Below, piece by piece: positions 18,432 through 26,099 of a DNA stretch of 64,000 nucleotides. The translations under genes and the position numbers were made by a program. Origin of the DNA: Paenibacillus sp. UNC451MF (GTDB lineage: Bacteria > Bacillota > Bacilli > Paenibacillales > NBRC-103111); the NCBI RefSeq assembly GCF_000686845.1, contig NZ_JMLS01000023.1:1-64000 (forward strand), given 5' to 3'. Position 1 is the stretch's first letter. Every line of letters starts with the position of its first letter. Under the pieces are notes generated by a model, which saw nothing but the letters and a program-made list of their open reading frames with translations, did not search any database and was not told where the DNA came from.

Positions 18432-18872
18432 GTGGAATGTATCATTTTTATCGGTATTCAGGCTTCAGGGAAATCAACCTTTTTTAAGGAGCGATTTTTC
18501 AACTCCCATATGCGATTAAACATGGACATGTTCAGGACCAGACATAGAGAAAATATTTATCTGGAGGCGTCCTTCCAAGCCAAGCAGCCTTTTGTTGTGG
18601 ATAATACGAATCCGACGGTTGAGGATAGGAGCAAATACATAGCCCTTGCTAAGGAGAACAAGTTTCGGGTGGTAGGGTACTACTTCGAGCCCGACTTTGA
18701 AAAGTCAATTAATCGAAATGAGGTACGCAAGGGGAAGGGAAAGGTACCAGAAGTTGGGATCCGGAGTGTTATGAACAAGTTGCAGGTTCCTGATTACAGT
18801 GAGGGATTTGATGCGCTGTTTCGAGTCAGGACGGATGACGGTATGTTTCATGTTGAGGAATTTAAGAGCTGA
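18432..18872 (+). CDS. Polynucleotide-kinase-like P-loop protein
   Basis: A 146-residue P-loop kinase. Walker A is GIQASGKST (8-16), followed by the LNMDMFR segment and VVDNTNPT, the pattern of the T4-Pnkp 5'-kinase/AAA_33 group. The small size means a kinase domain only, with no phosphatase or ligase domain. It would phosphorylate a 5'-OH on nucleic acid or a small nucleoside substrate. It begins with GTG two bases after the Thg1 stop, with AGGGATG as ribosome site, so translation is probably coupled to Thg1. Producing 5'-phosphate ends would supply substrate for a Thg1-type enzyme. Confidence 0.82.
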   Translation: MECIIFIGIQASGKSTFFKERFFNSHMRLNMDMFRTRHRENIYLEASFQAKQPFVVDNTNPTVEDRSKYIALAKENKFRVVGYYFEPDFEKSINRNEVRKGKGKVPEVGIRSVMNKLQVPDYSEGFDALFRVRTDDGMFHVEEFKS

Positions 18873-18896
18873 TTTGGTACTTCACCGGATCAGCTC
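18866..18896 (+). terminator. Probable terminator after the kinase gene
   Basis: GAGCTGAT pairs with ATCAGCTC, then ATTTTGT; the stop codon lies in the left arm. The T-run is weak. Confidence 0.5.
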
Positions 18897-19016
18897 ATTT
18901 TGTATTCAAATTATACCCACAACACCCCCATCGTAATACTTTCACCCTGTTCGCAAGCCGCACGAAATGCGATGATAATACTCGAAAGGCCGGCGACACG
19001 GACTTTCAATTACCTT

Positions 19017-19200
19017 CAGGCTATTGTGCTCCTTCCTTCTAAACTTCTCTGGTGATCTAGGGGCTCAACTTTCTTGAAGGTAGATCAGGCTATCGCATCT
19101 CTTCCTTCTAAAAACTCTGTTAAAGTATAGAGATGCGAATTTCCTGGTTTATTCTATCAATGGAGAGGAGGCATCCAGGCTATTATATTCCTTCCTTCTA
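19017..19200 (+). repeat. Three copies of a bipartite 25-base repeat
   Basis: The pattern CAGGCTAT-N7-CTTCCTTCTA occurs exactly at 19017-19041, 19086-19110 and 19176-19200. The eight-base and ten-base parts are identical in all copies; the seven-base middle is different each time (TGTGCTC, CGCATCT, TATATTC). The starts are 69 and 90 bases apart. TTTCCTGG words follow the second and third copies. They lie in the 375-base gap between the kinase gene and the TerD-like gene, which holds no convincing coding sequence. Function unknown: operator sites, an RNA leader or a small RNA are all possible. Confidence 0.75.
19093..19138 (+). other. Hairpin built on the second repeat's variable core
   Basis: TCGCATCTCT (19093-19102) pairs perfectly with AGAGATGCGA (19129-19138) across a 26-base loop. 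The left arm includes the variable middle of the second repeat. The first and third copies do not form the same perfect hairpin. Confidence 0.55.
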
Positions 19201-19247
19201 CAGTAATAAGCCCATGATAGGGATATTCATTTCCTGGAGTCTTTTAT

Positions 19248-21341
19248 ATGAAACATGTCATTTATTTGCGGAGAGCAAGCAAGCTTATAGTGGAACCGGG
19301 CTCGGGTTCCAATCCGATTTCCGATAGATTTTTAGCTACAGCGATGAAAAATATCGAATACCTCGGCTTTACTTTTTCGAAGCAGCTCATGGATACGGTA
19401 CGAACTATGTCTATTGAAGAGTTCACGACTCTGTATGATCAGCTAGTGGTAGACTTGAAGACCCTCATAGGGGCCCATGTGAACTACAGGCCTATGTACC
19501 CCGATTTTCCTCGACAAGTGATGCTGGCAAGTGAAGCCGAGCTCTATATCAACGCTATCCTTCACTATATAACCCTTGAATTGCCGGAATACGAGGCCAT
19601 AGATCGTTTTCCACTGTTGGATCAAGTGAATTTGAAGGTCATTGATCTGGGAAGTGAAGCGGAATTCGATCAAATGATTCGACAGCTTATCCAAGCGAAG
19701 GTCTCCATCTCGGCAGCAGACAAGGAAGACATGGATTGGGCTATTGAGCATTATGAGGATTTGGAGCCTATTATGCCACCAGAAATCCCGCTAAAAGAAA
19801 ATGTGGGCTTCGTTGTCGGGGCATTAATGAAACACGAGAGAGCTAATACCAAACTCATTGGAAAATACATCAAAACCGCAACGGATGTGCTGCGTCTAGC
19901 CGTAGCGCTATCGGATGGAGACGTCAGTCTCGCCAGCCCTACGAAATTCCGGAAATTCAAGCGCTCCGAGAGACGCTTGCTTTTGGGCTTGCTGGAGCAA
20001 TGCTTTCCAATAACTGAAGATATGCTCAGGTACAAGCATCGCTGGATTCGGCTCGGGGAAATTTTGCATCCTTCGGAATATAAAAACCAGTTTTTCTATT
20101 GTAAAGAGGCTTTCGATATTCTTCGCAACAATAAGCCTTTTGAGACTTTTAGAGGAAGTCTTGAGCTGGCGCTTCTATATAACAATGTATGGACTGCGGT
20201 GGATTTGTTAAAAACTCGTCCAGGCGAGTTTGCCAGAAGGCTGGATCATCTATTAAGAATTAGTGACGATGCCTCCCCTATTATAGAAGCGTTTGGAGAG
20301 GTGATCGATCAAGTATCGACTCCCGTGCTGCTGCAAGTAAGAACTCATTTTAACCATAGGAATGAACTGCAGGAGCTGCGTACGTTTTTCCCGAAAGGTA
20401 ACGTGGCCAAAGCGGTAGCCATTGAAAACAGGCTTGCCGACTTAGACTCGGAGGCTTGCCAAGCCGTTGTAGATTTGTGCAGCAGTGCCTTGGTACGACG
20501 GTTCTCAGCTCTGCCTTCATTAGGAAATATTTATATGGATGAACGGCTGCAGTCTTACATGGTACCTTTCTCCCAAAGATCCGCTAGCAAATCTCTACGG
20601 ACGATTGTAAGGGGAAGCAAGCTGCGGATGCCGGAAGGTAATACGATTCGGTTTTTTACTTGGTGGAAGGAAGGCGTAATCGACGGTAGGGCTACAGGAC
20701 GGATAGATATTGATTTGTCGGCCGTTATGTACGACGATAATTGGCAGTATGTCGAGCATATCTCCTACACGAATCTTCGTTCTGATAAATATAAAGCGGC
20801 CCATAGCGGGGATATTACATCAGCACCTCACGGGGCTTGCGAGTTCATCGACATCCATATTCCTTCTGTTGTCAGCTATGGAGGAAGATATATTGTTGCT
20901 TCGCTGAATTCGTTTACTGAGCAGTCTTATTGCGATCTGCCGGAATGCTTTGCAGGTTGGATGATAAGATCGAATCCCGGGACGGGAGGCATATTTGAGC
21001 CTTCGACTGTAGTAGATAAAATCGATATAACCGCGGACACGCAAATTGCGATTCCTGTTATTCTGGATGTGGTGGAGCGAACGGTTATTTGGACGGACTT
21101 GGCTCTTACCAAACATCCTAACTACTATAATAATGTAGAAGGCAACCAAAAAGGGATGGTTCTAATGGGAAAAGCAATGACAACCTTAACGAAGCCTAAC
21201 CTATACGACTTATTCATGCTCCATGCCAAGGCAAGGGGTCGGCTTGTGAAGAATGCAGCTGAGGCGGATACGATATTTTCGGTAGATCGAGGCATTACGC
21301 CTTTTGATACCAGTAAAATCATGTCGGAGTTCATTGTTTAG
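19248..21341 (+). CDS. Large protein with C-terminal TerD-like domain (MXAN_6230/SCO0854-like)
   Basis: A 697-residue soluble protein. The C-terminal part (about 449-640) has TerD hallmarks: RIDIDLSAVMYDD, then a stretch like HSGDIT, and EFIDIHIPSV with YIVASLNSFT, matching the strand pattern and acidic calcium-binding loops of the tellurite-resistance TerD fold. The N-terminal part begins MKHVIYLRRASKLIVEPG and contains MYPDFPRQV, which remind me of the MXAN_6230/SCO0854 family; those members carry a RING-type Cys cluster after this region, but here no such cluster is seen. The middle is helical. The start follows CTGGAG. The gene sits behind a repeat cluster and the Thg1-kinase pair and ends at a strong terminator. 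Confidence 0.72.
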   Translation: MKHVIYLRRASKLIVEPGSGSNPISDRFLATAMKNIEYLGFTFSKQLMDTVRTMSIEEFTTLYDQLVVDLKTLIGAHVNYRPMYPDFPRQVMLASEAELYINAILHYITLELPEYEAIDRFPLLDQVNLKVIDLGSEAEFDQMIRQLIQAKVSISAADKEDMDWAIEHYEDLEPIMPPEIPLKENVGFVVGALMKHERANTKLIGKYIKTATDVLRLAVALSDGDVSLASPTKFRKFKRSERRLLLGLLEQCFPITEDMLRYKHRWIRLGEILHPSEYKNQFFYCKEAFDILRNNKPFETFRGSLELALLYNNVWTAVDLLKTRPGEFARRLDHLLRISDDASPIIEAFGEVIDQVSTPVLLQVRTHFNHRNELQELRTFFPKGNVAKAVAIENRLADLDSEACQAVVDLCSSALVRRFSALPSLGNIYMDERLQSYMVPFSQRSASKSLRTIVRGSKLRMPEGNTIRFFTWWKEGVIDGRATGRIDIDLSAVMYDDNWQYVEHISYTNLRSDKYKAAHSGDITSAPHGACEFIDIHIPSVVSYGGRYIVASLNSFTEQSYCDLPECFAGWMIRSNPGTGGIFEPSTVVDKIDITADTQIAIPVILDVVERTVIWTDLALTKHPNYYNNVEGNQKGMVLMGKAMTTLTKPNLYDLFMLHAKARGRLVKNAAEADTIFSVDRGITPFDTSKIMSEFIV

Positions 21342-21379
21342 TGGTGCATGATGCCTCGGAGGGGTTTCGCATCAATCTG

Positions 21380-21409
21380 GGAACAGCTTTAAAAGTTGTT
21401 CCTTTTTTT
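21380..21409 (+). terminator. Terminator of the TerD-like gene
   Basis: GGAACAGCTTT pairs with AAAGTTGTTCC (one G-T pair), followed by seven T. Confidence 0.8.
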
Positions 21410-21499
21410 ATTTTGTGAATCGTGGATATGGAGTGGGGAATACTTCCTTTGAATCAAAATGGTATATAGTAGAACATAGAACGTAAAAGAGGTGAAAAG

Positions 21500-22006
21500 A
21501 TGAATATTGCAACATCAGTAGACCTGGGAGCTTTTATCCAAAAGTTACTGCAGACCAAAGGAAGCCAATACGAGCACAGTCTGGAATCTTACCTAAGGTC
21601 CCTTTATACAAATGTACTGCTTCATGAAAATAATCTAATGTCGTACTCATTGTTGGGTGAGTTGCTGGAAGCGAGCTTTGATACCTTGCCATCGGATTAC
21701 GATGAGCATTGGAATAGATACAATAGACCACCGTCCCCAGACACGGCTGCCAATGGTTTTATGTATGCAAAGGAAGTGCTGCTGTTTCAAATTTATGATT
21801 TGAGGGAGATGGAGCGTCAAGAGCAGGAGAATAAGTACCGATTTTTGGGTACAATCTCAAGGACCAATCATACTTGGTATAACTTTGATATTTTCTCTTA
21901 TTTGGAATGCGGAGCGTCGGGCTTGGAGGATCATTTAGGGGAAGTAACGCAATGCGATTGGTTCACTTTCGGTAAGTTCCTGGAGTTAGGTCGTTTGTAC
22001 GAGTAA
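21500..22006 (+). CDS. Hypothetical protein
   Basis: A 168-residue soluble protein with an AGAGGTG ribosome site. The N-terminal half is helical, and the C-terminal half has aromatic-rich strands (HTWYNFDIFSYLECG, CDWFTFGKFLELG). I do not recognise the family. It stands alone between the TerD-like gene's terminator and the SARP-type regulator, about 100 bases from the latter. Confidence 0.65.
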   Translation: MNIATSVDLGAFIQKLLQTKGSQYEHSLESYLRSLYTNVLLHENNLMSYSLLGELLEASFDTLPSDYDEHWNRYNRPPSPDTAANGFMYAKEVLLFQIYDLREMERQEQENKYRFLGTISRTNHTWYNFDIFSYLECGASGLEDHLGEVTQCDWFTFGKFLELGRLYE

Positions 22007-22066
22007 AATTCTACACAAAACTCTAATATATTTTAAGAAAATGATTCCATCCTACCTATTTTGCCA

Positions 22067-22084
22067 TTACACTGTTCTTACACT
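22067..22084 (+). promoter_or_regulatory. SARP-type direct repeat, candidate operator
   Basis: TTACACT occurs twice with a four-base spacer, an exact 11-base period, 26 bases before the SARP-type regulator gene. SARP regulators classically bind heptamer direct repeats with this period placed eight bases before the -10 box; here TTCAAT (22093-22098) is eight bases downstream. It may be an autoregulatory site (inference). Confidence 0.45.
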
Positions 22085-22109
22085 ACATCATTTTCAATGG
22101 GGCTAGAGT

Positions 22110-23687
22110 ATGAACTTTCTAATAAATAACAACGTGCGTATCCAATATGAATACTACTCTAAGGAGCAAAATCACACCAAAGAAACGATCGTTCTCATCC
22201 ACGGAATGGGTTTGAATATGAAAACCTGGGATTATTTCATCCCCCACTTGAACTCGAAATATAACGTATTATGCTTTAATATTCGTGGGCACGGGAAGAG
22301 TGACATTGATCAGGATAGCTTTGATTGGAATGTACTCTGCGAGGATTTGTACAAGCTTCTAAATGAGCTTGGAATTGAGGATTGTCATATTGCTGGTCAT
22401 GGGCTAGGAGGCACCTACGCAGTTTGCTTTACTAATCGCTATCCTGAATATGTGAAGCGGCTAATATTGATATCTACCCTTGCCTTTTATCCCGCGGAAA
22501 TTGTGGAGGAGTCCAAGCAATACCGGATGAAATTATTTCAGCCGGGCAACGTGCATGCGCTTGCGGAACATCTAATCAATCTGATAACGATTAAGCCTAT
22601 AGATAGCCCTGAAGGCATGACACTGCTGAATGCTTATGAGGAAACGACCTTTGAGACTTATTTTGCGATGGTGGATTTATTTCTTCGCTCTACTCCGGCT
22701 GAGGACCTCAAGAAACTTGCTGTTCCTACTCTAGTCCTAGCGGGCGAGCTTGATATTTTATTTCCACACTATTTATCCAGCATCACAAGCAGCTACATAC
22801 CGAAGTCTACTTTTCATATTGTTCCGGATGCTTCCAACATGACGTTCATAGATCAGCCAGAGCATACTGCAAAAGTCATGGATCATTTTATGAGTAATAC
22901 AAAAGATTCGAGTACTATCCGACCTATTCATACGGATGATCCGGTAGTCAACGGGATGCGCTCGAAGGTAATGGACCTTATATTTGAAGGAAAAGCAAAG
23001 GCTTCGCCTAGAAAATCATTGCAGGTTCAATTGATGAATGGGTTCAAAGTCTATGTAAATGGCACGGAAGTGCTTCAAGGGTGGAATCAGAGGCTTGCCA
23101 AAAGATTGCTGGTGTATTTGATTTTTCATCCTGCCTGTATTAGGGAGAGCTTATATAACGAGTTTTGGCCTGACAGTTCATCCAAGCAGTCCAGCAATTA
23201 CTTGAGCGTATGCCTGAATCATTTGAAGCAGCTGCTGAAAACGGAGGATCAAGCCAGCCTGCTTGCAGCTGACAAGGAGCACATTTATTTACATGGAATG
23301 CTGGAATGCGACCTGGTTAGCCTGAATCATGAAATCAACGATTTTTTTTCCGAGACGGATACTATGCGTAAAAAGAGGCTTGCCGAGGAAGTGATTCATT
23401 CTCTTCCAGAGTCATTAAACTTGGATATTTATGACGATTGGTTTCTAGAAAAGCTGGATGCAATCAAGGAAAAGCTGCGCAAGGTGGTGGTGTGGTTAAT
23501 CCTGACTTACGAGCAGCAGGAAGAGGAAGATAAGATTATTTCCTGTATTGAAAAGGTACTGCCTTTACAGCCCGATTATCTGGAATATTACGACCATGTA
23601 ATCACCATTTACGAGCGCAGGGGCATAAGAGCACTAGTGTCCAAGTGGATGAAGAAAAGAGAACAGGTGCTAGCGGACTTTTATTAA
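22110..23687 (+). CDS. Pseudo-alpha/beta-hydrolase fused to SARP-type DNA-binding domain
   Basis: A 525-residue fusion. Residues about 1-262 form an alpha/beta hydrolase fold (VLIHGMGLNMKTW, RGHGKSD). The nucleophile elbow reads AGHGLGG, so the serine is Gly98; the expected catalytic His position reads SNMTF (Asn243), while Asp215 remains. The domain should be catalytically dead and is more likely a ligand sensor. Residues about 303-394 form an OmpR/SARP winged helix (QRLAKRLLVYLIFHP, FWPDSS, NYLSVCLNHLKQLLK, HIYL), followed by a helical bacterial transcriptional activation region (395-525). The start is ATG with a GGGG site. It is probably a ligand-responsive activator; its targets may include itself or neighbouring genes. 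Confidence 0.82.
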   Translation: MNFLINNNVRIQYEYYSKEQNHTKETIVLIHGMGLNMKTWDYFIPHLNSKYNVLCFNIRGHGKSDIDQDSFDWNVLCEDLYKLLNELGIEDCHIAGHGLGGTYAVCFTNRYPEYVKRLILISTLAFYPAEIVEESKQYRMKLFQPGNVHALAEHLINLITIKPIDSPEGMTLLNAYEETTFETYFAMVDLFLRSTPAEDLKKLAVPTLVLAGELDILFPHYLSSITSSYIPKSTFHIVPDASNMTFIDQPEHTAKVMDHFMSNTKDSSTIRPIHTDDPVVNGMRSKVMDLIFEGKAKASPRKSLQVQLMNGFKVYVNGTEVLQGWNQRLAKRLLVYLIFHPACIRESLYNEFWPDSSSKQSSNYLSVCLNHLKQLLKTEDQASLLAADKEHIYLHGMLECDLVSLNHEINDFFSETDTMRKKRLAEEVIHSLPESLNLDIYDDWFLEKLDAIKEKLRKVVVWLILTYEQQEEEDKIISCIEKVLPLQPDYLEYYDHVITIYERRGIRALVSKWMKKREQVLADFY

Positions 23688-23853
23688 ACAGTGCTGTGTG
23701 CTAGAGAAAATGGGAAGCAGCAGCAGCTTCTATAGCAGTTTATGTAAGGATATGGTAAGATTTAAACGCAGAAATGAAGTACAATGGCTGTAACTCTCTT
23801 TTTTTGACACATAAACGCATCATTCATTATCTCTACGAAATTACGGTGATCCC

Positions 23854-24255
23854 ATGCAATCGATTTTTACATCCAGCGTCATTGATGAAGCTCTATTTCG
23901 AATCGAATCGTACAAGAAGCTTGCCGCATTGTTGCAATCGACGAAGAATAACGAAGGCATTTGCAGCTTGTCCGTCAAAGTATTAAGCAACTTTTTGGAC
24001 TCGTCGCATGAAGAGGTTACTAGCTCTCTGTTGAAGCTCACCGATTTCGGCATTATTAAAAGCAATCGTTCTCTAAACGAATTCAAAGTGCTTCAAACGG
24101 ATTTGGAGCAATCCCCTATAGGCCTGACGGAATCGCTCCTGCAGCTGTTGATCGACAAGCCGGAGTGCTCCTTTCAGCAGCAAGCCAACGAGCTTCAAGT
24201 ATCGTTAAAAGAGCTGGAAATCATCTACGGTTATTTTGTTTTTATTTTGCAATAA
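23854..24255 (+). CDS. Hypothetical winged-helix protein
   Basis: A 133-residue protein. The middle, CSLSVKVLSNFLDSSHEEVTSSLLKLTDFGIIKSN, reads like a winged helix: a helix, a recognition-like helix, then a strand with a turn. The C-terminal part, QQQANELQVSLKELEIIYGYF, may be a second helix-turn-helix-like unit. The ribosome site is weak, so the start is uncertain. An overlapping frame starting at 23774 looks like chance. Possibly a regulator; no family assigned. Confidence 0.55.
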   Translation: MQSIFTSSVIDEALFRIESYKKLAALLQSTKNNEGICSLSVKVLSNFLDSSHEEVTSSLLKLTDFGIIKSNRSLNEFKVLQTDLEQSPIGLTESLLQLLIDKPECSFQQQANELQVSLKELEIIYGYFVFILQ

Positions 24256-24840
24256 CAGCCTTATGCGAGCGGAGCCTATGACGTTCAAGTGAATGGAAGT
24301 TATCCACCTGCAACCCGCTGGCTTAAGCCGGAGGGTTATTTTACATGATGGCCTGCAAAGGGAATCTATCTTTTCGATGCAGGGGGTGGTGCCTCCTAAA
24401 TGTAAGAAGAAGATTAAGGATTATGAAACAATCATGGGCTATGCAGATACTTGCTAGATGGAGAGTATAGCTGATAAGGTAGGATTAGGACAAACGAAGC
24501 AGGAGGCGACCCGTTGATGCCAGTGGATTGTTTGTAGTTAAGACCCCATTTATGGTTTTACATGGCAAAGGGTGAATCAAGTTGTTCTAAAAAAGCTTCC
24601 GATGCGTGTGATTAGACCCATTACGGCTCCACCGACAAAGAAATAACTGATGACGACGCTAAATGCAACAAGAAAAAGGCTTTTCAACACTTTGATAAAA
24701 ATGATAACTCAACTCCAATTCGAATCTATTAAAATAGTGCACGAGTAAAGGCACCTTGTCTAAGGTACATGATTATGAAGGAAACCGCAAGTTTTACAGT
24801 TTCAGGGAATACTTGAGTTGAGGCGTCAGGAGGGACTGAA
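24256..24840. other. Gene-poor stretch
   Basis: 585 bases without a convincing gene on the plus strand: only short frames without good ribosome sites. The frame of the preceding gene continues for 30 codons past its stop. A possible 37-residue membrane peptide lies on the minus strand (24577-24690). No repeat or RNA motif is recognised. Confidence 0.5.
24577..24690 (-). CDS. Possible small membrane peptide
   Basis: A 37-codon frame starting with GTG. After one Lys it is almost wholly hydrophobic (SLFLVAFSVVISYFFVGG) and ends RIGSFFRTT, the look of a single membrane helix with a basic end. There is no proper ribosome site before the GTG, so it may be chance. Confidence 0.3.
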   Translation of the reverse strand: MLKSLFLVAFSVVISYFFVGGAVMGLITRIGSFFRTT

Positions 24841-25017
24841 ATGAAAAATAAATTTGAAATCGACTCGGCATGTTACATACTCGGTTTGCAGTTGGAGCAT
24901 GCGTTGAATTACTTGGCAGATCACCATATGGTAGTGCATGAAATGGACGGAAAGCATTATACCGATGATGTTGGCATAGAGGAGTTGGAGAAGCTGGCGC
25001 ATGCCGAACGCGCTTAA
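24841..25017 (+). CDS. Small hypothetical protein
   Basis: A 58-residue reading frame with an excellent AGGAGGG ribosome site seven bases before the ATG. The product is helical, acidic and His-rich (LQLEHALNYLADHHMVVHEMDGKHY) with no family that I recognise. It lies 48 bases before lspA in the same direction. Confidence 0.6.
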   Translation: MKNKFEIDSACYILGLQLEHALNYLADHHMVVHEMDGKHYTDDVGIEELEKLAHAERA

Positions 25018-25065
25018 ATCAGCAGATTTGCATGAAAGGTTTTACCTAAAGAAAGAAGGTTTCTT

Positions 25066-25521
25066 ATGCTATTTTATAGTATAGCGGTTGTTGTCATTGC
25101 TATTGATCAGCTGGCGAAAATTTGGATACGTGGTTCAATAGCGGTGGGAGACTCGGTTCCGTTTTGGGATTCCGTACTGAATTTAACCCATTACGAGAAT
25201 AGTGGCATGGCTCATAGCTTGTTTCAAGGCTACGGGAGGCTCTTCGCACTTTTTGCCATTTTATTTATCTCAGGCGTGCTTTATTACCGAAAAAAGGGCG
25301 ACGTCAAAGGAAAGCCGATGGATATTAGTATGGGTTTCTTGGTAGGCGGTGCGGCCGGTAATGCAATTGATCGAATTTTATTCGGTAAAGTGACCGATTT
25401 CCTGGAGTTTACTTCGGGTCATGGCATTCTTAATTTGGCGGATGTTGCTATCAATATCGGCGTTGTCCTATTATTAATAACTGCGGCAGTGTCCATTATA
25501 ATGAGAAAAGAATTTTTATGA
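25066..25521 (+). CDS. lspA: Lipoprotein signal peptidase (signal peptidase II)
   Basis: A 151-residue membrane aspartyl protease with four hydrophobic segments. The two catalytic Asp boxes are present: GNAIDRILFGKVTDFLEF and NLADVAINIG. It cleaves prolipoproteins after lipid attachment, matching the several lipobox proteins in this window. It is typical in length. It is not in the usual lspA-rluD pair, so it may be an extra copy. Confidence 0.92.
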   Translation: MLFYSIAVVVIAIDQLAKIWIRGSIAVGDSVPFWDSVLNLTHYENSGMAHSLFQGYGRLFALFAILFISGVLYYRKKGDVKGKPMDISMGFLVGGAAGNAIDRILFGKVTDFLEFTSGHGILNLADVAINIGVVLLLITAAVSIIMRKEFL

Positions 25522-25555
25522 CTATAGGACCCAACTTAGAATAGGAGCGAAACAA

Positions 25556-26068
25556 ATGGATTCGAACTTGCAAGCAATGCTTTCCGAAAATCCCGATATG
25601 GTTTTTGAAGAGGTCGTTACCATTACGATTGATAAGGATGATATGGATTTTTGGCTGAAGTTCACCTCGGAGTGGGGGGGCGTACTGTATTATCTGGACG
25701 AGAGAAATTCAAGGCAGCACGAGCAGGGCCATATTGGACAAGATCAGTATGAATTTATTAGAAGAACATACCGGTTAGGTTTAATTACAACGACCGGACT
25801 GCACGATAAGCTGAAGCTGAGCAAGGATGAGGCAGGGGAGGACGAGTACGCCTTTTCAATGGACTCGTTGGAATGTTACTTTATTCCTGCTTATCTAAGA
25901 GAGTACTGCAGCTCGAATAATGTCCTCAAAGCATTGGGAGAGAAGTATATTCAGTCGATGCTGCAAGGGCTGGAGAGCTATGGAAAGCCGGAAGAAAAGC
26001 TGGCTTCCATACAACAGCTGGTCGAGGAATACATTACGAACATGCACAACTATGCGAAGCAGCAATAA
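25556..26068 (+). CDS. Hypothetical protein
   Basis: A 170-residue acidic soluble protein with a GGAGCG ribosome site. It begins with an acidic strand region (FEEVVTITIDKDDMDFW) and ends in amphipathic helices (EKYIQSMLQGLESYGKPEEKLASIQQLVEEYI). I do not recognise it. It is 34 bases after lspA, so the two may be co-transcribed. Confidence 0.65.
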   Translation: MDSNLQAMLSENPDMVFEEVVTITIDKDDMDFWLKFTSEWGGVLYYLDERNSRQHEQGHIGQDQYEFIRRTYRLGLITTTGLHDKLKLSKDEAGEDEYAFSMDSLECYFIPAYLREYCSSNNVLKALGEKYIQSMLQGLESYGKPEEKLASIQQLVEEYITNMHNYAKQQ

Positions 26069-26075
26069 GCTTGAG

Positions 26076-26093
26076 CGGGGCTTCACCGCCCCG
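26076..26093. terminator. Short hairpin between convergent genes
   Basis: CGGGGC and GCCCCG form a six-base-pair stem; no clear T-run in either direction. Confidence 0.4.
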
Positions 26094-26099
26094 ACTCGT

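Noticed and set aside
19017-19200. CRISPR-like array
   Set aside because: Only three bipartite units, irregular spacing and a variable part inside the repeat; no cas genes nearby.
23774-23986. 70-codon frame overlapping the winged-helix gene
   Set aside because: Poor ribosome site and no sensible protein pattern; the 23,854 frame is longer and has secondary-structure logic.
17054-24300. Genomic island flanked by a tRNA-Gly attachment repeat
   Set aside because: No integrase gene and no second copy of the tRNA 3' end could be found by eye; composition change alone is weak evidence.
24256-24348. In-frame continuation of the winged-helix gene for 30 codons after its TAA
   Set aside because: No evidence for readthrough and no recognised domain; most likely chance or an old remnant.
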